From contig JADJJY010000002.1 of the NCBI GenBank assembly GCA_016706275.1, positions 296,001 through 360,000 of the forward strand: 64,000 nt of DNA, written 5' to 3'. Of this stretch, positions 1 to 8,856 are shown one piece after another. Within the stretch, counting starts at the first letter, position 1; the number at the start of each line of letters is the position of its first letter. This DNA is from Chloracidobacterium sp. Its GTDB lineage: Bacteria > Acidobacteriota > Blastocatellia > Pyrinomonadales > Pyrinomonadaceae. Position numbers and translations under genes: made by a program. Under the pieces are notes generated by a model, which worked only from the letters and a program-made list of their open reading frames with translations, had not been told where the DNA came from and searched no databases.

Positions 1-363
1 CGAAGAGATCACATCCCCTTTACCAGATATGAGAAAAGCGTCGGTTCCGTCGGCGACGATTAGCAACGCCTCGAGATTTCGTAAGTATTTATCTGTACGC
101 CAATCTTTACTGAGTTCTATCGCGGCACGCTCTAGCTGGCCTTGAAACTGTTCGAGCTTTGTTTCAAATCGAGTCAGCAGCGAAAATGCATCGGCTGTTG
201 ACCCAGCAAAACCAGCAAGTATCTTACCGTTCGAAATACGCCGGACCTTGCGGGCATTGGATTTGAGGACAGTTTCGCCGAGCGTGACCTGACCGTCGCC
301 AGCCATCGCTGTTTGGCCGTTGCGTGTAACGAGCAGAACGGTCGTCGAGCGAATTCTCGCCAT
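1..363 (-). CDS. hslV: HslV, ATP-dependent protease proteolytic subunit (3' part missing)
   Basis: Reverse-strand translation from the ATG at 363 reads MARIRSTTVLLVTRNGQ and then AMAGDGQVTLGETVLKSN, the N-terminal signature of HslV (ClpQ), the threonine peptidase ring that works with the HslU unfoldase. The first Thr of the TTV run (residue 7) is the expected catalytic nucleophile exposed after N-terminal trimming. The later stretch ILAGFAGSTADAFSLLTRFE also fits the family. About 121 of the usual 175-180 residues are visible and the frame is open to the window edge. An in-frame upstream ATG at 381 would add six residues. hslU is expected beyond the left edge, which cannot be checked here. 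Confidence 0.93.
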   Translation of the reverse strand, partial: MARIRSTTVLLVTRNGQTAMAGDGQVTLGETVLKSNARKVRRISNGKILAGFAGSTADAFSLLTRFETKLEQFQGQLERAAIELSKDWRTDKYLRNLEALLIVADGTDAFLISGKGDVISS

Positions 364-417
364 ATTGCTTTCTTGCCGCATAAAAACTCAATGATAAGGT
401 TTTAATTTCAAATGCTC

Positions 418-519
418 AAGAGAGTCGAAGGAAGTGTGGTAAGTCAGGGAAGTCTAGAAAGTCCAAATAGAGCGACTTTCTAGACATACTAGACTTTCAA
501 CACTCTCTTGACTCTCTCG
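418..519. repeat. Long imperfect palindrome between hslV and the C26 gene
   Basis: Two arms of about 46 bases (418-463 and 474-519) are imperfect reverse complements around a 10-base centre. The inner 12 bases, GTCTAGAAAGTC at 452-463 and GACTTTCTAGAC at 474-485, pair perfectly. It lies in the divergent intergenic region, so it could be a dispersed palindromic element, a cruciform or a regulatory site. Which of these it is cannot be told from one copy. Confidence 0.6.
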
Positions 520-546
520 TCGATATGTCTGAACATTAAAGGGTTT

Positions 547-1278
547 ATGGGAAAGCGTCCGAGAATAGGCATCACGATGCGGCTGGAGATGGAAACCCGC
601 AGGTTTTATCTTGGCCGCGACTACAGCGAGGCCATTGAGGCTTGCGGCGGCGTTCCTGTGCATATCGCGTTGATCCCAAAGGCGGGGTATATTGCGGAGG
701 CTGTCGCCGGTCTAGACGGGATTCTGCTCCCGGGGAGCAATACCGATATCGATCCGCATTACTACGGCGAAGAGCCGCATCATCGGCTCGGAACGGTGAT
801 CACGGAAAAAGATCAAACCGATCAGCTTGTTTTGGCAGAGGCTGAAAAGCTCGGATTGCCGCTTTTGGGTATTTGCTACGGTATGCAGGCTTTGAATGTC
901 TTTCGCGGAGGTTCGCTGGTACAGGACATTGAATCGCAGGTAAAGGGAAGTCATAAGCATGAACAAGGTGCTCCGCACACGCGGAATTCGCACAGCCTGC
1001 GCTTCGCAAGAGGCAGTGTTTTGGCTGGCCTCGCGGCGGTAAAGGGTACGAAGGTCGAAATTCGAGTCAATTCGTCGCATCATCAGGCGGTTGGCAAGAT
1101 AGGGAAGAATTTAAAAGCAGTGGCATGGGCGAAAGACGGCGTGATCGAATGCGTCGAAGATATGCGAAAGGGCCGTTTTATTATGGGTGTTCAGTGGCAT
1201 CCGGAACTGACCGCCCCGGCGGACACAGTTTCCCGAGAGATATTCGAGCTTTTTGTCGATAAATGCAGAAAGGCGTAA
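547..1278 (+). CDS. Gamma-glutamyl-gamma-aminobutyrate hydrolase family protein (peptidase C26, class I amidotransferase fold)
   Basis: The protein of about 243 residues has the class I glutamine amidotransferase fold: an N-terminal RPRIGITMR strand, GILLPGSNTDIDPHYYGE, the nucleophile elbow LLGICYGMQALNVFRGG (Cys in the G-I-C-Y-G context), and the catalytic His-Glu in MGVQWHPEL near the C-terminus. This is the signature of the C26 family, which includes PuuD and hydrolyses gamma-glutamyl amides. I chose the ATG at 547 because the fold begins right after it; an upstream in-frame start at 508 would add residues translated from the palindrome. No polyamine genes are adjacent, so the natural substrate is unknown. 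Confidence 0.88.
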   Translation: MGKRPRIGITMRLEMETRRFYLGRDYSEAIEACGGVPVHIALIPKAGYIAEAVAGLDGILLPGSNTDIDPHYYGEEPHHRLGTVITEKDQTDQLVLAEAEKLGLPLLGICYGMQALNVFRGGSLVQDIESQVKGSHKHEQGAPHTRNSHSLRFARGSVLAGLAAVKGTKVEIRVNSSHHQAVGKIGKNLKAVAWAKDGVIECVEDMRKGRFIMGVQWHPELTAPADTVSREIFELFVDKCRKA

Positions 1279-1415
1279 CTTCGGACCGCGGGGTTCGTGT
1301 GATTAGACAGGTATTACGGTTTTTACAAGTTAAAGTAAAATCTCAGGTGCTGCAACATATTTATTAACAGCACTTAAAGGCAAAACTTAAAGTAGATAAT
1401 AGAGAGCAAATATTG

Positions 1416-1796
1416 ATGGATAATCCGATATTGGTTGGTGTGATTTCATGGTTCGTACCCGGCCTCGGGCATTTGATGCAGGGGCGGGTGGTTAGAGGCG
1501 CGATCATTGCGGTGATCGTTTGGTCGATGTTCGTTATCGCTCTGTTGAGCGGCGGTGCTCATTATCCGGGCTTTGATTTCAAGGACGGCACGCTGCTCTA
1601 TTTGCTCAATGTCTTTGCCCGTTTTGGCAACGGTTTAGGGGCGATCGTGAGTTTTATCATGGCAGGTACGCCTTCGCCGCAGGTTGCCGCACTTGCTACA
1701 TTCGAATATGGCGGACGCTTTCTAGAGGTTGCGGGGCTACTCAATTATCTGGCTACTGTTGACGCCGTCGATATCTCACTCGGGAGGAAAAAATGA
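1416..1796 (+). CDS. Small polytopic membrane protein (DUF6677-like)
   Basis: A 126-residue protein starting MDNPILVGVISWFVPGLGH. It has about three hydrophobic segments (roughly residues 5-20, 28-48 and 65-85) and the short motif WFVPGLGHLMQGRVVRGA, which resembles the TM2/DUF6677 type of small membrane protein. A TTG lies just before the ATG and could add one residue. The stop codon overlaps the start of the next small gene (ATGA), so the two are translationally coupled. Function is unknown. Confidence 0.7.
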   Translation: MDNPILVGVISWFVPGLGHLMQGRVVRGAIIAVIVWSMFVIALLSGGAHYPGFDFKDGTLLYLLNVFARFGNGLGAIVSFIMAGTPSPQVAALATFEYGGRFLEVAGLLNYLATVDAVDISLGRKK

Positions 1797-1963
1797 TCCA
1801 TTTTCTTTACCTCATAGGATTCGCATTTTTTGTCTCGACAGCGTTTGCGATATTTTCTAACGGAACGACGCGGGAACGAGTATTTTACGGCGTCAAAACG
1901 TTTTTGCAGTTTACGGTGATAAGTCTCGTACTGGCTTGGATCCTGTATTTTATCCCGTGGTAG
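1793..1963 (+). CDS. 56-residue membrane protein coupled to the preceding gene
   Basis: The ATG at 1793 overlaps the upstream stop codon and is preceded by a good ribosome site, GGGAGG at 1782-1787. The product begins MIHFLYLIGFAFFVSTAFAIF, continues with a charged turn (SNGTTRERVFYGVK), and ends in a second hydrophobic stretch (ISLVLAWILYFIPW). It is therefore predicted as two membrane helices with a short loop. The coupling and ribosome site support a real gene. I do not recognise a family. Confidence 0.65.
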   Translation: MIHFLYLIGFAFFVSTAFAIFSNGTTRERVFYGVKTFLQFTVISLVLAWILYFIPW

Positions 1964-2002
1964 AAACATGAGTTTCTCTCAAAAATCCTGAATTTTTGGT
2001 CC

Positions 2003-2043
2003 GGTCCGGACCAGGTGGACCAAAGTGGACCAAGGTGGACCAG
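2003..2043. repeat. Palindrome plus short tandem repeat upstream of recO
   Basis: GGTCCGGACC at 2003-2012 is a perfect 10-base palindrome. It runs into about three 10-base units of the form cca-a/g-gtggac (2011-2043). It ends about 20 bases before the recO start, so it lies in the 5' untranslated region or promoter. Confidence 0.6.
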
Positions 2044-2063
2044 ACGCAGATCATAGGAGCGAA

Positions 2064-2822
2064 ATGCCGCTTGTCGAGACTGAGGGCCTGGTCATTAAAA
2101 GCTACAATTTGGCCGAAGCCGACCGGATCGTCGTCTTTTTGACGCATGATCACGGTGTGGTTCGCGGCGTTGCCAAGGGGGCGAAACGTCTGAAGAGCAA
2201 GTTTGGCAGCGGGCTCGAGCCGTTTTCGGTGGTTCAGGCGACATACTTTCAAAAAGACTCGGTCGAGCTGGTTTCGATACAAAAAACCGACCTTATTCAG
2301 TCGAATTTTGACGCTGCGAGCGACCCTGATTTTCTACAGAAATTTTCATATCTCGGCGATCTGCTCCTGACGCTCTCGCCGCCCCATGACCCGAACGAAA
2401 CGCTTTACAGGATGGTTAGAGCGTGTGTTGAAACCGCGTCGGCTGACCGTTCGACGCTGCTTAGTACAGGCGTATATTTCGAATTGTGGATGCTCCGGCT
2501 CGCGGGTTATTTGCCTGACTGGGGGCACTGCAATGCCTGCGGGCGGGAGTTTGAAGTTGCGGAGATCGCCAATTTACAGGTAAATTTTCACCTTATCTGT
2601 CCGACATGCCGCCGAGGAGCGGCAACGCGGCCGTTTGACGGGGTAAGCCGGTCTATTGCGGCGGCGGCAAGAAAACTAGGCCCTGGCAAATTTGCCGAAT
2701 TTAGCTCCGAAAAGCATGACGCTCTAAAGGCGTTATCTATTATACTTAAGCTTATTATCGCAAGCTCGATAGGCAGGGAAGTGACCGGCGAAAAATCGCT
2801 GGCGATCAAGACGCAAGGCTAA
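2064..2822 (+). CDS. recO: DNA repair protein RecO
   Basis: RecO loads RecA with RecR by displacing SSB and annealing strands in recombinational repair. The 252-residue product begins MPLVETEGLVIKSYNLAEAD and shows the N-terminal OB-fold pattern, including DRIVVFLTHDHGVVRGVAKGAKR and FGSGLEPFSVVQATYF. It then has a Cys4 zinc motif (CNACGREF ... CPTCRRG). The start at 2064 is supported by AGGAG at 2055-2059; an upstream start at 2025 would encode only repeat sequence. lptFG begins on the base after the stop codon, so the two are probably co-transcribed. Confidence 0.93.
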   Translation: MPLVETEGLVIKSYNLAEADRIVVFLTHDHGVVRGVAKGAKRLKSKFGSGLEPFSVVQATYFQKDSVELVSIQKTDLIQSNFDAASDPDFLQKFSYLGDLLLTLSPPHDPNETLYRMVRACVETASADRSTLLSTGVYFELWMLRLAGYLPDWGHCNACGREFEVAEIANLQVNFHLICPTCRRGAATRPFDGVSRSIAAAARKLGPGKFAEFSSEKHDALKALSIILKLIIASSIGREVTGEKSLAIKTQG

Positions 2823-5204
2823 ATGAAACGCATCGGCTGGCTAATTTCGACGTATTTGCTGCGGGTCATCGTCCCGTATTTTGCGATGGCATGGCTGCTG
2901 TTGAGCGTGATACTGTTTGTTCAACAGGCGAGCAGATATTCGGACATCTTCTTTAGCGCAAATATCCCGACCAATCTCGTCTGGCAATTGACGATCGCCC
3001 TGATCCCAAATGTCATCGCGTTCACGTGTCCGATGGCGATGCTTGTCGGCACGATAATTGGCCTCTCAAAAATGCAGGGCGACAGCGAACTGGTCGCGAT
3101 ACGAGCTTCCGGCGTCGGCAATCTGCAGATCGCGTTGCCGATAATGATGCTAGGCGTGCTGCTGTCGGGCTTTGCCTTTCTCGTAAATCTTAAGGGCGTT
3201 CCGCTTGCCGCGTCGCTCGTCAGAAACGTCGCGCTCCAAACGGCAATAAAAAAACTCGAATCGCCGCTCGAACCAGGTGTTTTTAATACCGAGGTCGCCG
3301 GATACACCATTTATGTTAAAGGCGGCGATATCGAGACCGGCCGCTGGAAAAACATCTTTATCTACAGCGAAGACGCCGCCAATAATAGTGTGCGTCTGAT
3401 AACGTCAACGCAAGGGCGTGTCGATACGGCGGACGAATCGTCGGAACTGGTGCTCGAAAATGCATCGGTTTCGACACTGCCGATGACGCCCGGAGCGGGG
3501 AAGTATATCTCCGAGAGTATCGGCGAGGTGAGGTTTGCGATCAAAACAAAACGCGGCGACCTGATCGACAAACTTCAGCGGCCCGAGTTGACGCCCGAGG
3601 AACTTGGTTTAGAGCAGCTTTCGACCTACGCCGCCGGTAAAGAAGGAAAAGACCGCGTCGAGGCCGAGTTGATTTGGCAGCGAAGATTGCTGCTCTCGAT
3701 CACGCCGTTTATCTTTTGCTTACTTGGGACCGTAATTGTTTTGCGATTCAACCGCGGCGGTCGTGGCCGGGGAATTGGGGTCGCGTTGGCCGTGCTCATC
3801 GTATTTTATCTGCTGTCATTCCTTGGCGAACAACTCGCCCGCACCGGCACGATCAGCGTCGTGCAGGGAAGTTTGATACCGCTTATTGTCAGTGCGATAG
3901 CCGTGCTGTGGTTCAATTATTCACGGCGGCTTGATTTTTGGAGCGTACCGGTCGAAAAGATCAAAGCCGCGATCGGCGGACTGAACCGATCGGGAAGCAA
4001 GATCCAGTTTCGTAATGTCTTTGTCGATCTTACGACGGGCTTGCGTGATTTTGATATCATCCGCAATTTGCTCAAAAATTTTCTATTAACGCTAAGCTTT
4101 CTGATGGCGATCTTTGTTATTTTTACGGCGTTCGAGTTGTGGAAATTTGCCGGTTCAATGGACGGCGGCATCGTGCTGCTGCTCAAATATCTGCTGTATT
4201 TGCTGCCGTACGTCTATATTCAGATCGTGCCGTCGGCGGCGATGATAGGGGTGCTGGCGACCTATGCGATCAAATCCAAACAAAACGAGATCGTGACATG
4301 GACGTCGGCGGGGCAGAGTGTTTATCGACTTCTCGTGCCTAGTTTTGTGCTTATGGCGGCTCTGGGCGGACTGAATTTTGGGCTTCAGGAACTTCTCTTA
4401 CCAAAATCTAATCGTCTGCAAGACGGAACTCGCGACCAGCTCCGGGCACGCGGAAAGGTGGAAGATAAGTCGGGAAAATACTGGATCGCTAGTGACCAGC
4501 GGATATATTCTTTCCGCACCGTCGAAACTGCGTCTGATAACGCAAAGGCGATTGGGGCTAAGCCGACATTGAGTAATGGCAATGTGGCCGCACCGATTTC
4601 TGCGTCTGATAACGATAAGCCTATTGCTCCCTGCTCCGCCGGCTGCTTATACGATTTGTCGGTCTACCAATTTGACAATAACGGCACGGAGTTGCAATCC
4701 GTGTACCGTGCAAAAAATGCGGTGTGGGAACGCGGGAAGATAACTTTTGCGGGGAACGTCGAGAAAAGCTACATGCTTGATGGGCGGATCGAAACTGAAA
4801 ACTCCAGCGGTGGGGAAGTTGCAGAGTCGCAAGATCCTTTTCTAGGATTGCGGTCAAAGCCGAGCCAGTTAAGTACGGGCGAAGTAAAAAAGCAGATCGC
4901 GTCGAGCGAATCCGAGGTTGAGCGTCGAAACCTTTCCGTCGCGCTTGAGAAAAAGTATACAACGCTTCTTTTGCCGTTCATCATGGCGCTGTTCGCCGCT
5001 CCGTTTGCCCTAAGCCTGAGCCGAAAGGGAAACGTGGTCACTGTCGGCTATTCGATCGGGCTGTGGTTGCTCTTCACGGGTACTAACAGCGTTTTCGAAC
5101 AACTCGGCCTAAACGGTCTGTTATCGCCAACGCTCGCAGTATGGTCGCCGCTTATCATATTTTCGATGTTCGGCGTCTATCTGCTTACAAAGGTTCGCAC
5201 CTGA
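2823..5204 (+). CDS. lptFG: Fused LptF-LptG lipopolysaccharide export permease
   Basis: This 793-residue protein contains two YjgP/YjgQ permease modules in one chain. Module 1 (about 1-375) begins MKRIGWLISTYLLRVIVPYF and has helices, a periplasmic beta-jellyroll-like region (about 140-245) and C-terminal helices. Module 2 (from about 405) restarts with FDIIRNLLKNFLLTLSFLMA, carries the second periplasmic domain (about 540-690) and ends with ALFAAPFALSLSRKG and four helices. In E. coli, LptF and LptG are separate half-permeases that pair with LptB to extract LPS from the inner membrane. A fusion of both halves explains the doubled length. The start directly abuts the recO stop. Confidence 0.92.
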   Translation: MKRIGWLISTYLLRVIVPYFAMAWLLLSVILFVQQASRYSDIFFSANIPTNLVWQLTIALIPNVIAFTCPMAMLVGTIIGLSKMQGDSELVAIRASGVGNLQIALPIMMLGVLLSGFAFLVNLKGVPLAASLVRNVALQTAIKKLESPLEPGVFNTEVAGYTIYVKGGDIETGRWKNIFIYSEDAANNSVRLITSTQGRVDTADESSELVLENASVSTLPMTPGAGKYISESIGEVRFAIKTKRGDLIDKLQRPELTPEELGLEQLSTYAAGKEGKDRVEAELIWQRRLLLSITPFIFCLLGTVIVLRFNRGGRGRGIGVALAVLIVFYLLSFLGEQLARTGTISVVQGSLIPLIVSAIAVLWFNYSRRLDFWSVPVEKIKAAIGGLNRSGSKIQFRNVFVDLTTGLRDFDIIRNLLKNFLLTLSFLMAIFVIFTAFELWKFAGSMDGGIVLLLKYLLYLLPYVYIQIVPSAAMIGVLATYAIKSKQNEIVTWTSAGQSVYRLLVPSFVLMAALGGLNFGLQELLLPKSNRLQDGTRDQLRARGKVEDKSGKYWIASDQRIYSFRTVETASDNAKAIGAKPTLSNGNVAAPISASDNDKPIAPCSAGCLYDLSVYQFDNNGTELQSVYRAKNAVWERGKITFAGNVEKSYMLDGRIETENSSGGEVAESQDPFLGLRSKPSQLSTGEVKKQIASSESEVERRNLSVALEKKYTTLLLPFIMALFAAPFALSLSRKGNVVTVGYSIGLWLLFTGTNSVFEQLGLNGLLSPTLAVWSPLIIFSMFGVYLLTKVRT

Positions 5205-5346
5205 TCCGCGATGAAAAGCTTGCCGCCATAACTGCGTACATTCGGGCCCGATCGCAGAGCTGACAATGAATTGCTCATGAACGGTCGGCGACGTGCCGGG
5301 TAGTTTGTATTCTAATGGTAATATTACAGAACCGGAGGAAAATCAT

Positions 5347-5955
5347 ATGAGAATGATCGTGTTTTTGTGCGCGTTAATAATGGCCGCGAGCGGCTCTGTG
5401 TTTGGCCAGGAATATCAGTTCAGGCCGATGAAAGGATCGGCAACGCCTGAGTACCAAGAGTCCGGCGACCACGGCCTGTGTGTCGTTTTCAAAACTTACA
5501 TCGTGCTCGCCGAGCCGAGTCAAGACGGCGGTGATGATGTCAACGTATGGCTCCGCAAAGGAACCGCAAAGGGAGCCGACGCATGCCGTATGGGTACGAA
5601 CCCGGATTACATGATCAAAAACTCAGACAATAACTCGTTCTACGGTCTATCGGCAGTATATATGTTTGTCGACCAGGGAACCTCCGCCGGAGAGCGTACG
5701 CTGTTAGTTTTCAAGACAGAGTCCGGTAAACCTGTCACGACGGTCGATTACATCGGCAGCCCACGCATCGAAGCCGCCCGGTACCTATTCTTCGACGCCC
5801 CCTCAACTAAAAAAGGCCCGATCTCCACCTGCAAAGAAGCCGCCAAATGGAAACGCCAAGGCGGCAGTGTCGGCTGGGTCCAAGGCAAAAAACTAGACCT
5901 CGATACGCAGAAGTCAACAAATGTTGGTGGGTTGAGGTGTGTTTATCAGGAGTAA
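5347..5955 (+). CDS. Secreted protein of unknown function
   Basis: A 202-residue product starts MRMIVFLCALIMAASGSVFG, a clear Sec signal peptide with likely cleavage after FGQ. The start at 5347 is preceded by GGAGG at 5335-5339, which decides it over an in-frame start at 5293. The mature part contains four cysteines, in GLCVVFKT, ADACRMG, ISTCKEA and GLRCVYQE, and could form two disulfides in the periplasm. I do not recognise a family. It stands alone between lptFG and the HEPN-like gene. Confidence 0.72.
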   Translation: MRMIVFLCALIMAASGSVFGQEYQFRPMKGSATPEYQESGDHGLCVVFKTYIVLAEPSQDGGDDVNVWLRKGTAKGADACRMGTNPDYMIKNSDNNSFYGLSAVYMFVDQGTSAGERTLLVFKTESGKPVTTVDYIGSPRIEAARYLFFDAPSTKKGPISTCKEAAKWKRQGGSVGWVQGKKLDLDTQKSTNVGGLRCVYQE

Positions 5956-6066
5956 AAACCTCTGACTGAGCCTAGTAACGGGCTAAACGGAGGCGGCGAA
6001 GCCGAGACCAAGTCTCAACTTTTTAATTGCGACTTTCTATCCACTTTTCTTTCCAAACCTGAAAAA

Positions 6067-7494
6067 ATGGCGAATGAGACAGCTAATAGCTCAACCCTCG
6101 ATCTTGAACTTGATTTACAAATGGGCACGGGAAGTATCAAATCGGTTCGTTCAGAATTGATGCTTCCCAATAACCAATACAAACGACCAAAGATAACACT
6201 GTTTCCAACTGAAGATCAGATCAATCAGATTGAAGCCAATCTAACAAGTCAGTTTTCGTTGAAAGGAAAGATAAATGATGCGAAAGCACTAGTGGCGGGC
6301 TTAATTGAGGCGAGTAATGTTTGGGTGGATTCCATCAGCCTAAGCGTAAAAACCCCAACAGTTTGCGATCCAGTTGATTTGGTTATCAAAAAATCCGTAC
6401 CGATATCAAAAAAAGGAAGGATTAAAGGACATGTCTCTATAACGGCTAACGAACTCCTCCAACCGGCTGTAGCCCATTGGCCAAAAAAGAAACGGATTTT
6501 AGCACGTCAATTCAAATATTTTCCCACGCACGACGTAAGCCTTTGGTTTGATGAAAATGAGAACTGTGAATATGACACGGAATCTCACTTGTTTCCGGAG
6601 CTAGTCTGCAAGTTCACTTCGAAGCGATCTTTGTTTCAAAAACAGCGAATAATCGACGTTGTAAATGACGTTGTTCTTCTCGCATCGTTTGCCGCACGTC
6701 GTCATACGGTTTGCACAGGCATTACCTACCTTTATGGTGGCAGTGAGGTTTTTGAGTATTTTGGTGACAGAACGCTGCCCCGTCTTCCGCTGAAAGAGAA
6801 CCCACGTGGTCAGCTTATAGAGCTATCCGACTTCTCGCATTACATGAAAAATGCTTTTAGAACGTTTAGCAAACTGCGAGATCGTGAGGAGATGAGACGT
6901 TTACTCAATTTCACGTTGACTGGCACAGAATCAACGCTCGAAGGTGATTTCGTTTCTCTTTACGCTGCCCTTGAGATGTTCATCTCTCGATTTCGCAAAG
7001 ACCAAGATCTTGAGTTTATCTTTCCCGAATCGAAATTTGGAAAGCTACGAAAAGAAATCAACAAGGCTATGATGACCATCGATTTCGTTCCGTTCTTAGA
7101 CCGACCAATTAGAAACTCAGCAAGAAGAGCGGAGATTATTCAAGACAAAACTAAGTTAATTAAGGATAAGTTGGGTGAGTTGAATCGAGTTGCTTTTGGT
7201 ACGGCTCTTACTGCGATGACGGAACATTACTCAGTTTCCCTAGACGATTTATGGCCGGTAACAGGAAAAGGTTCACTTTCGGATATCCGTAATCGCATTG
7301 TTCACGGAAGCTACTTCGGTCGTGAGCATTCTCATGGTTTAATTTTTGCTCGGGAACACCTGAGATGGGTACTTGAAAGACTTTTACTTTCGTTCCTCAA
7401 CGTTCCTTTACACATTTCAAACGTCTCACCTGCTGCCCTTGCTCTTAGACATCCTTATTCAGCTTGGGAGGATGAATCGAAATACTTTAAATAG
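6067..7494 (+). CDS. Large protein with C-terminal HEPN-like domain (ApeA-like layout)
   Basis: The product is 475 residues. The N-terminal two thirds has no motif I recognise. The C-terminal third has a helical segment with SLYAALEMFISRF (about 298-310) and then DIRNRIVHGSYFG (about 409-421). R-N-x3-H is the catalytic pattern of HEPN RNases, and an unknown N-terminal domain before a C-terminal HEPN is the layout of ApeA-type abortive-infection proteins. The coding sequence is visibly AT-richer than its neighbours, which fits horizontal acquisition. A convergent gene 27 bases downstream carries the same motif. Assignment to defence is inference. Confidence 0.6.
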   Translation: MANETANSSTLDLELDLQMGTGSIKSVRSELMLPNNQYKRPKITLFPTEDQINQIEANLTSQFSLKGKINDAKALVAGLIEASNVWVDSISLSVKTPTVCDPVDLVIKKSVPISKKGRIKGHVSITANELLQPAVAHWPKKKRILARQFKYFPTHDVSLWFDENENCEYDTESHLFPELVCKFTSKRSLFQKQRIIDVVNDVVLLASFAARRHTVCTGITYLYGGSEVFEYFGDRTLPRLPLKENPRGQLIELSDFSHYMKNAFRTFSKLRDREEMRRLLNFTLTGTESTLEGDFVSLYAALEMFISRFRKDQDLEFIFPESKFGKLRKEINKAMMTIDFVPFLDRPIRNSARRAEIIQDKTKLIKDKLGELNRVAFGTALTAMTEHYSVSLDDLWPVTGKGSLSDIRNRIVHGSYFGREHSHGLIFAREHLRWVLERLLLSFLNVPLHISNVSPAALALRHPYSAWEDESKYFK

Positions 7495-7521
7495 TTGTGG
7501 CCCCACAACTTTGTTCCGTCC

Positions 7522-8127
7522 TCATGCCTTCCCAAGCATTCGGTTCATCAATTGGCCTGCATGGAAACCAACAGCGAGTAAATGCTCAGCAACATCACCC
7601 GCCTTCATAAAATCGAAAAGGACTGGTTGTCCTTCCAAGGCAGTACTAATTTCAAATATCTTCGTGTCAGCTCCTTTAATGTAGGAGTCACGGTTATGTG
7701 CGGGAAATTTTTCGAGACGTTTTATTCCGGACGCCTTAAATCGAAATTTATTCCCATGAGCAACACCATTTCGTAGGTGATAGATCATTTCTAAAATCGG
7801 GGCATGGTCCAAATATTCAACACTTTCCAAAGCGTCGCCAAGAGTTATAAGGGCTCCTGCTAGCCATACTTGTTCTGAATACGCTTTGACTCGTGGATCG
7901 TCCTGTGCGAGCTTCAGGAAGTGCGGAAACGAATATTCGATTGGCTTTCCCTCGGTTTTGTCCACGTAACCCACGGAAACGATTTGGTGATCCTCGATTT
8001 CGGGAGCAAGGGAAGCAGCATCGGAATGGCTTGCCACAGTAGTTTGAGCATGATGTGCGAGATAGCCATGGTGTAGCATCTCACCTAGTTGAGCAATTTC
8101 TTCCGCGGCATCCGCTGTGATTATCAT
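7522..8127 (-). CDS. Small HEPN-motif protein, convergent to the preceding gene
   Basis: A 201-residue soluble protein, largely alpha-helical by composition, starting MIITADAAEEIAQLGEMLHH. Near residues 117-124 it reads LRNGVAHGN, an R-N-x3-H motif in a helical context as in HEPN nucleases. A run of histidines near the N-terminus (HHGYLAHHAQ) is unusual. I do not recognise a named family. It converges on the other HEPN-motif gene with a 27-base gap, so the two mRNAs may overlap at their 3' ends. Confidence 0.58.
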   Translation of the reverse strand: MIITADAAEEIAQLGEMLHHGYLAHHAQTTVASHSDAASLAPEIEDHQIVSVGYVDKTEGKPIEYSFPHFLKLAQDDPRVKAYSEQVWLAGALITLGDALESVEYLDHAPILEMIYHLRNGVAHGNKFRFKASGIKRLEKFPAHNRDSYIKGADTKIFEISTALEGQPVLFDFMKAGDVAEHLLAVGFHAGQLMNRMLGKA

Positions 8128-8300
8128 TTCTTCAATTAACTCCGACCGCGATTTTTCGTTATATTACACTACTTATGCTTAATCCACCTGCCTTTTGCCC
8201 GAGATGTGTGAATTCGGTCAACGAACAAAATCTCCCTCCATGATTCTAGATTGAGATCCATATGGCAATCGCTCTGAACCTTGTGTTATAAAATGGAATC

Positions 8301-8726
8301 ATGAAAACAAGAATAATTATTGCGATCGTCATCTTGCTGGCTGCACTTCCTATCGCTGCACAGTACGCACCGGAACCAAAGCGGGATAATCTGAGTTCTG
8401 CACCAAAGGCGTTTCGGACGTTTTTTGCGAAGTTTCGCAACGCTGTCGAAAAGAAAGATAAGACTCAGGTCGCGGCGATGACGCGTTTTCCGTTTGCGTA
8501 TGGCTATGACGCCGGCGACGAGGGGATGTACACGCGGACTCAATTCTTAAAGAACTACAAACACGTCACCGGCGATTTTTTTGGCGAGTATAAGATGGGC
8601 AAAAATCCCTGGTTTGAAGGGGGCGACGATCAGAGCTACACCATCTCGACCGAAAACGCATCGCACCTGACTTTTATCAAATCGGGCAACACGTTTAAGT
8701 TCATATCATATATCGTCGAGCTGTAA
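8301..8726 (+). CDS. Small secreted protein of unknown function
   Basis: A 141-residue product begins MKTRIIIAIVILLAALPIAAQ, a Sec signal peptide with a likely AAQ cleavage region. The mature part (KAFRTFFAKFRNAVEKKDKT, then a C-terminal strand-rich segment ending FKFISYIVEL) has the size and pattern of a single small alpha/beta domain, possibly NTF2-like; that is only a guess. It is a single-gene unit followed by a bidirectional terminator at 8962-8994. Confidence 0.68.
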   Translation: MKTRIIIAIVILLAALPIAAQYAPEPKRDNLSSAPKAFRTFFAKFRNAVEKKDKTQVAAMTRFPFAYGYDAGDEGMYTRTQFLKNYKHVTGDFFGEYKMGKNPWFEGGDDQSYTISTENASHLTFIKSGNTFKFISYIVEL

Positions 8727-8856
8727 TGTGGGGGGCGCCAACGGCGATTAACATCAACGCATAGGCAAAAACGAGCGAAGCGAGAGCATCCCTAGGCCAG
8801 CGATTTCAATATGGCTTACGTCCATGAGGGGCAAGAACACCGCCGGGTTATTTGTT

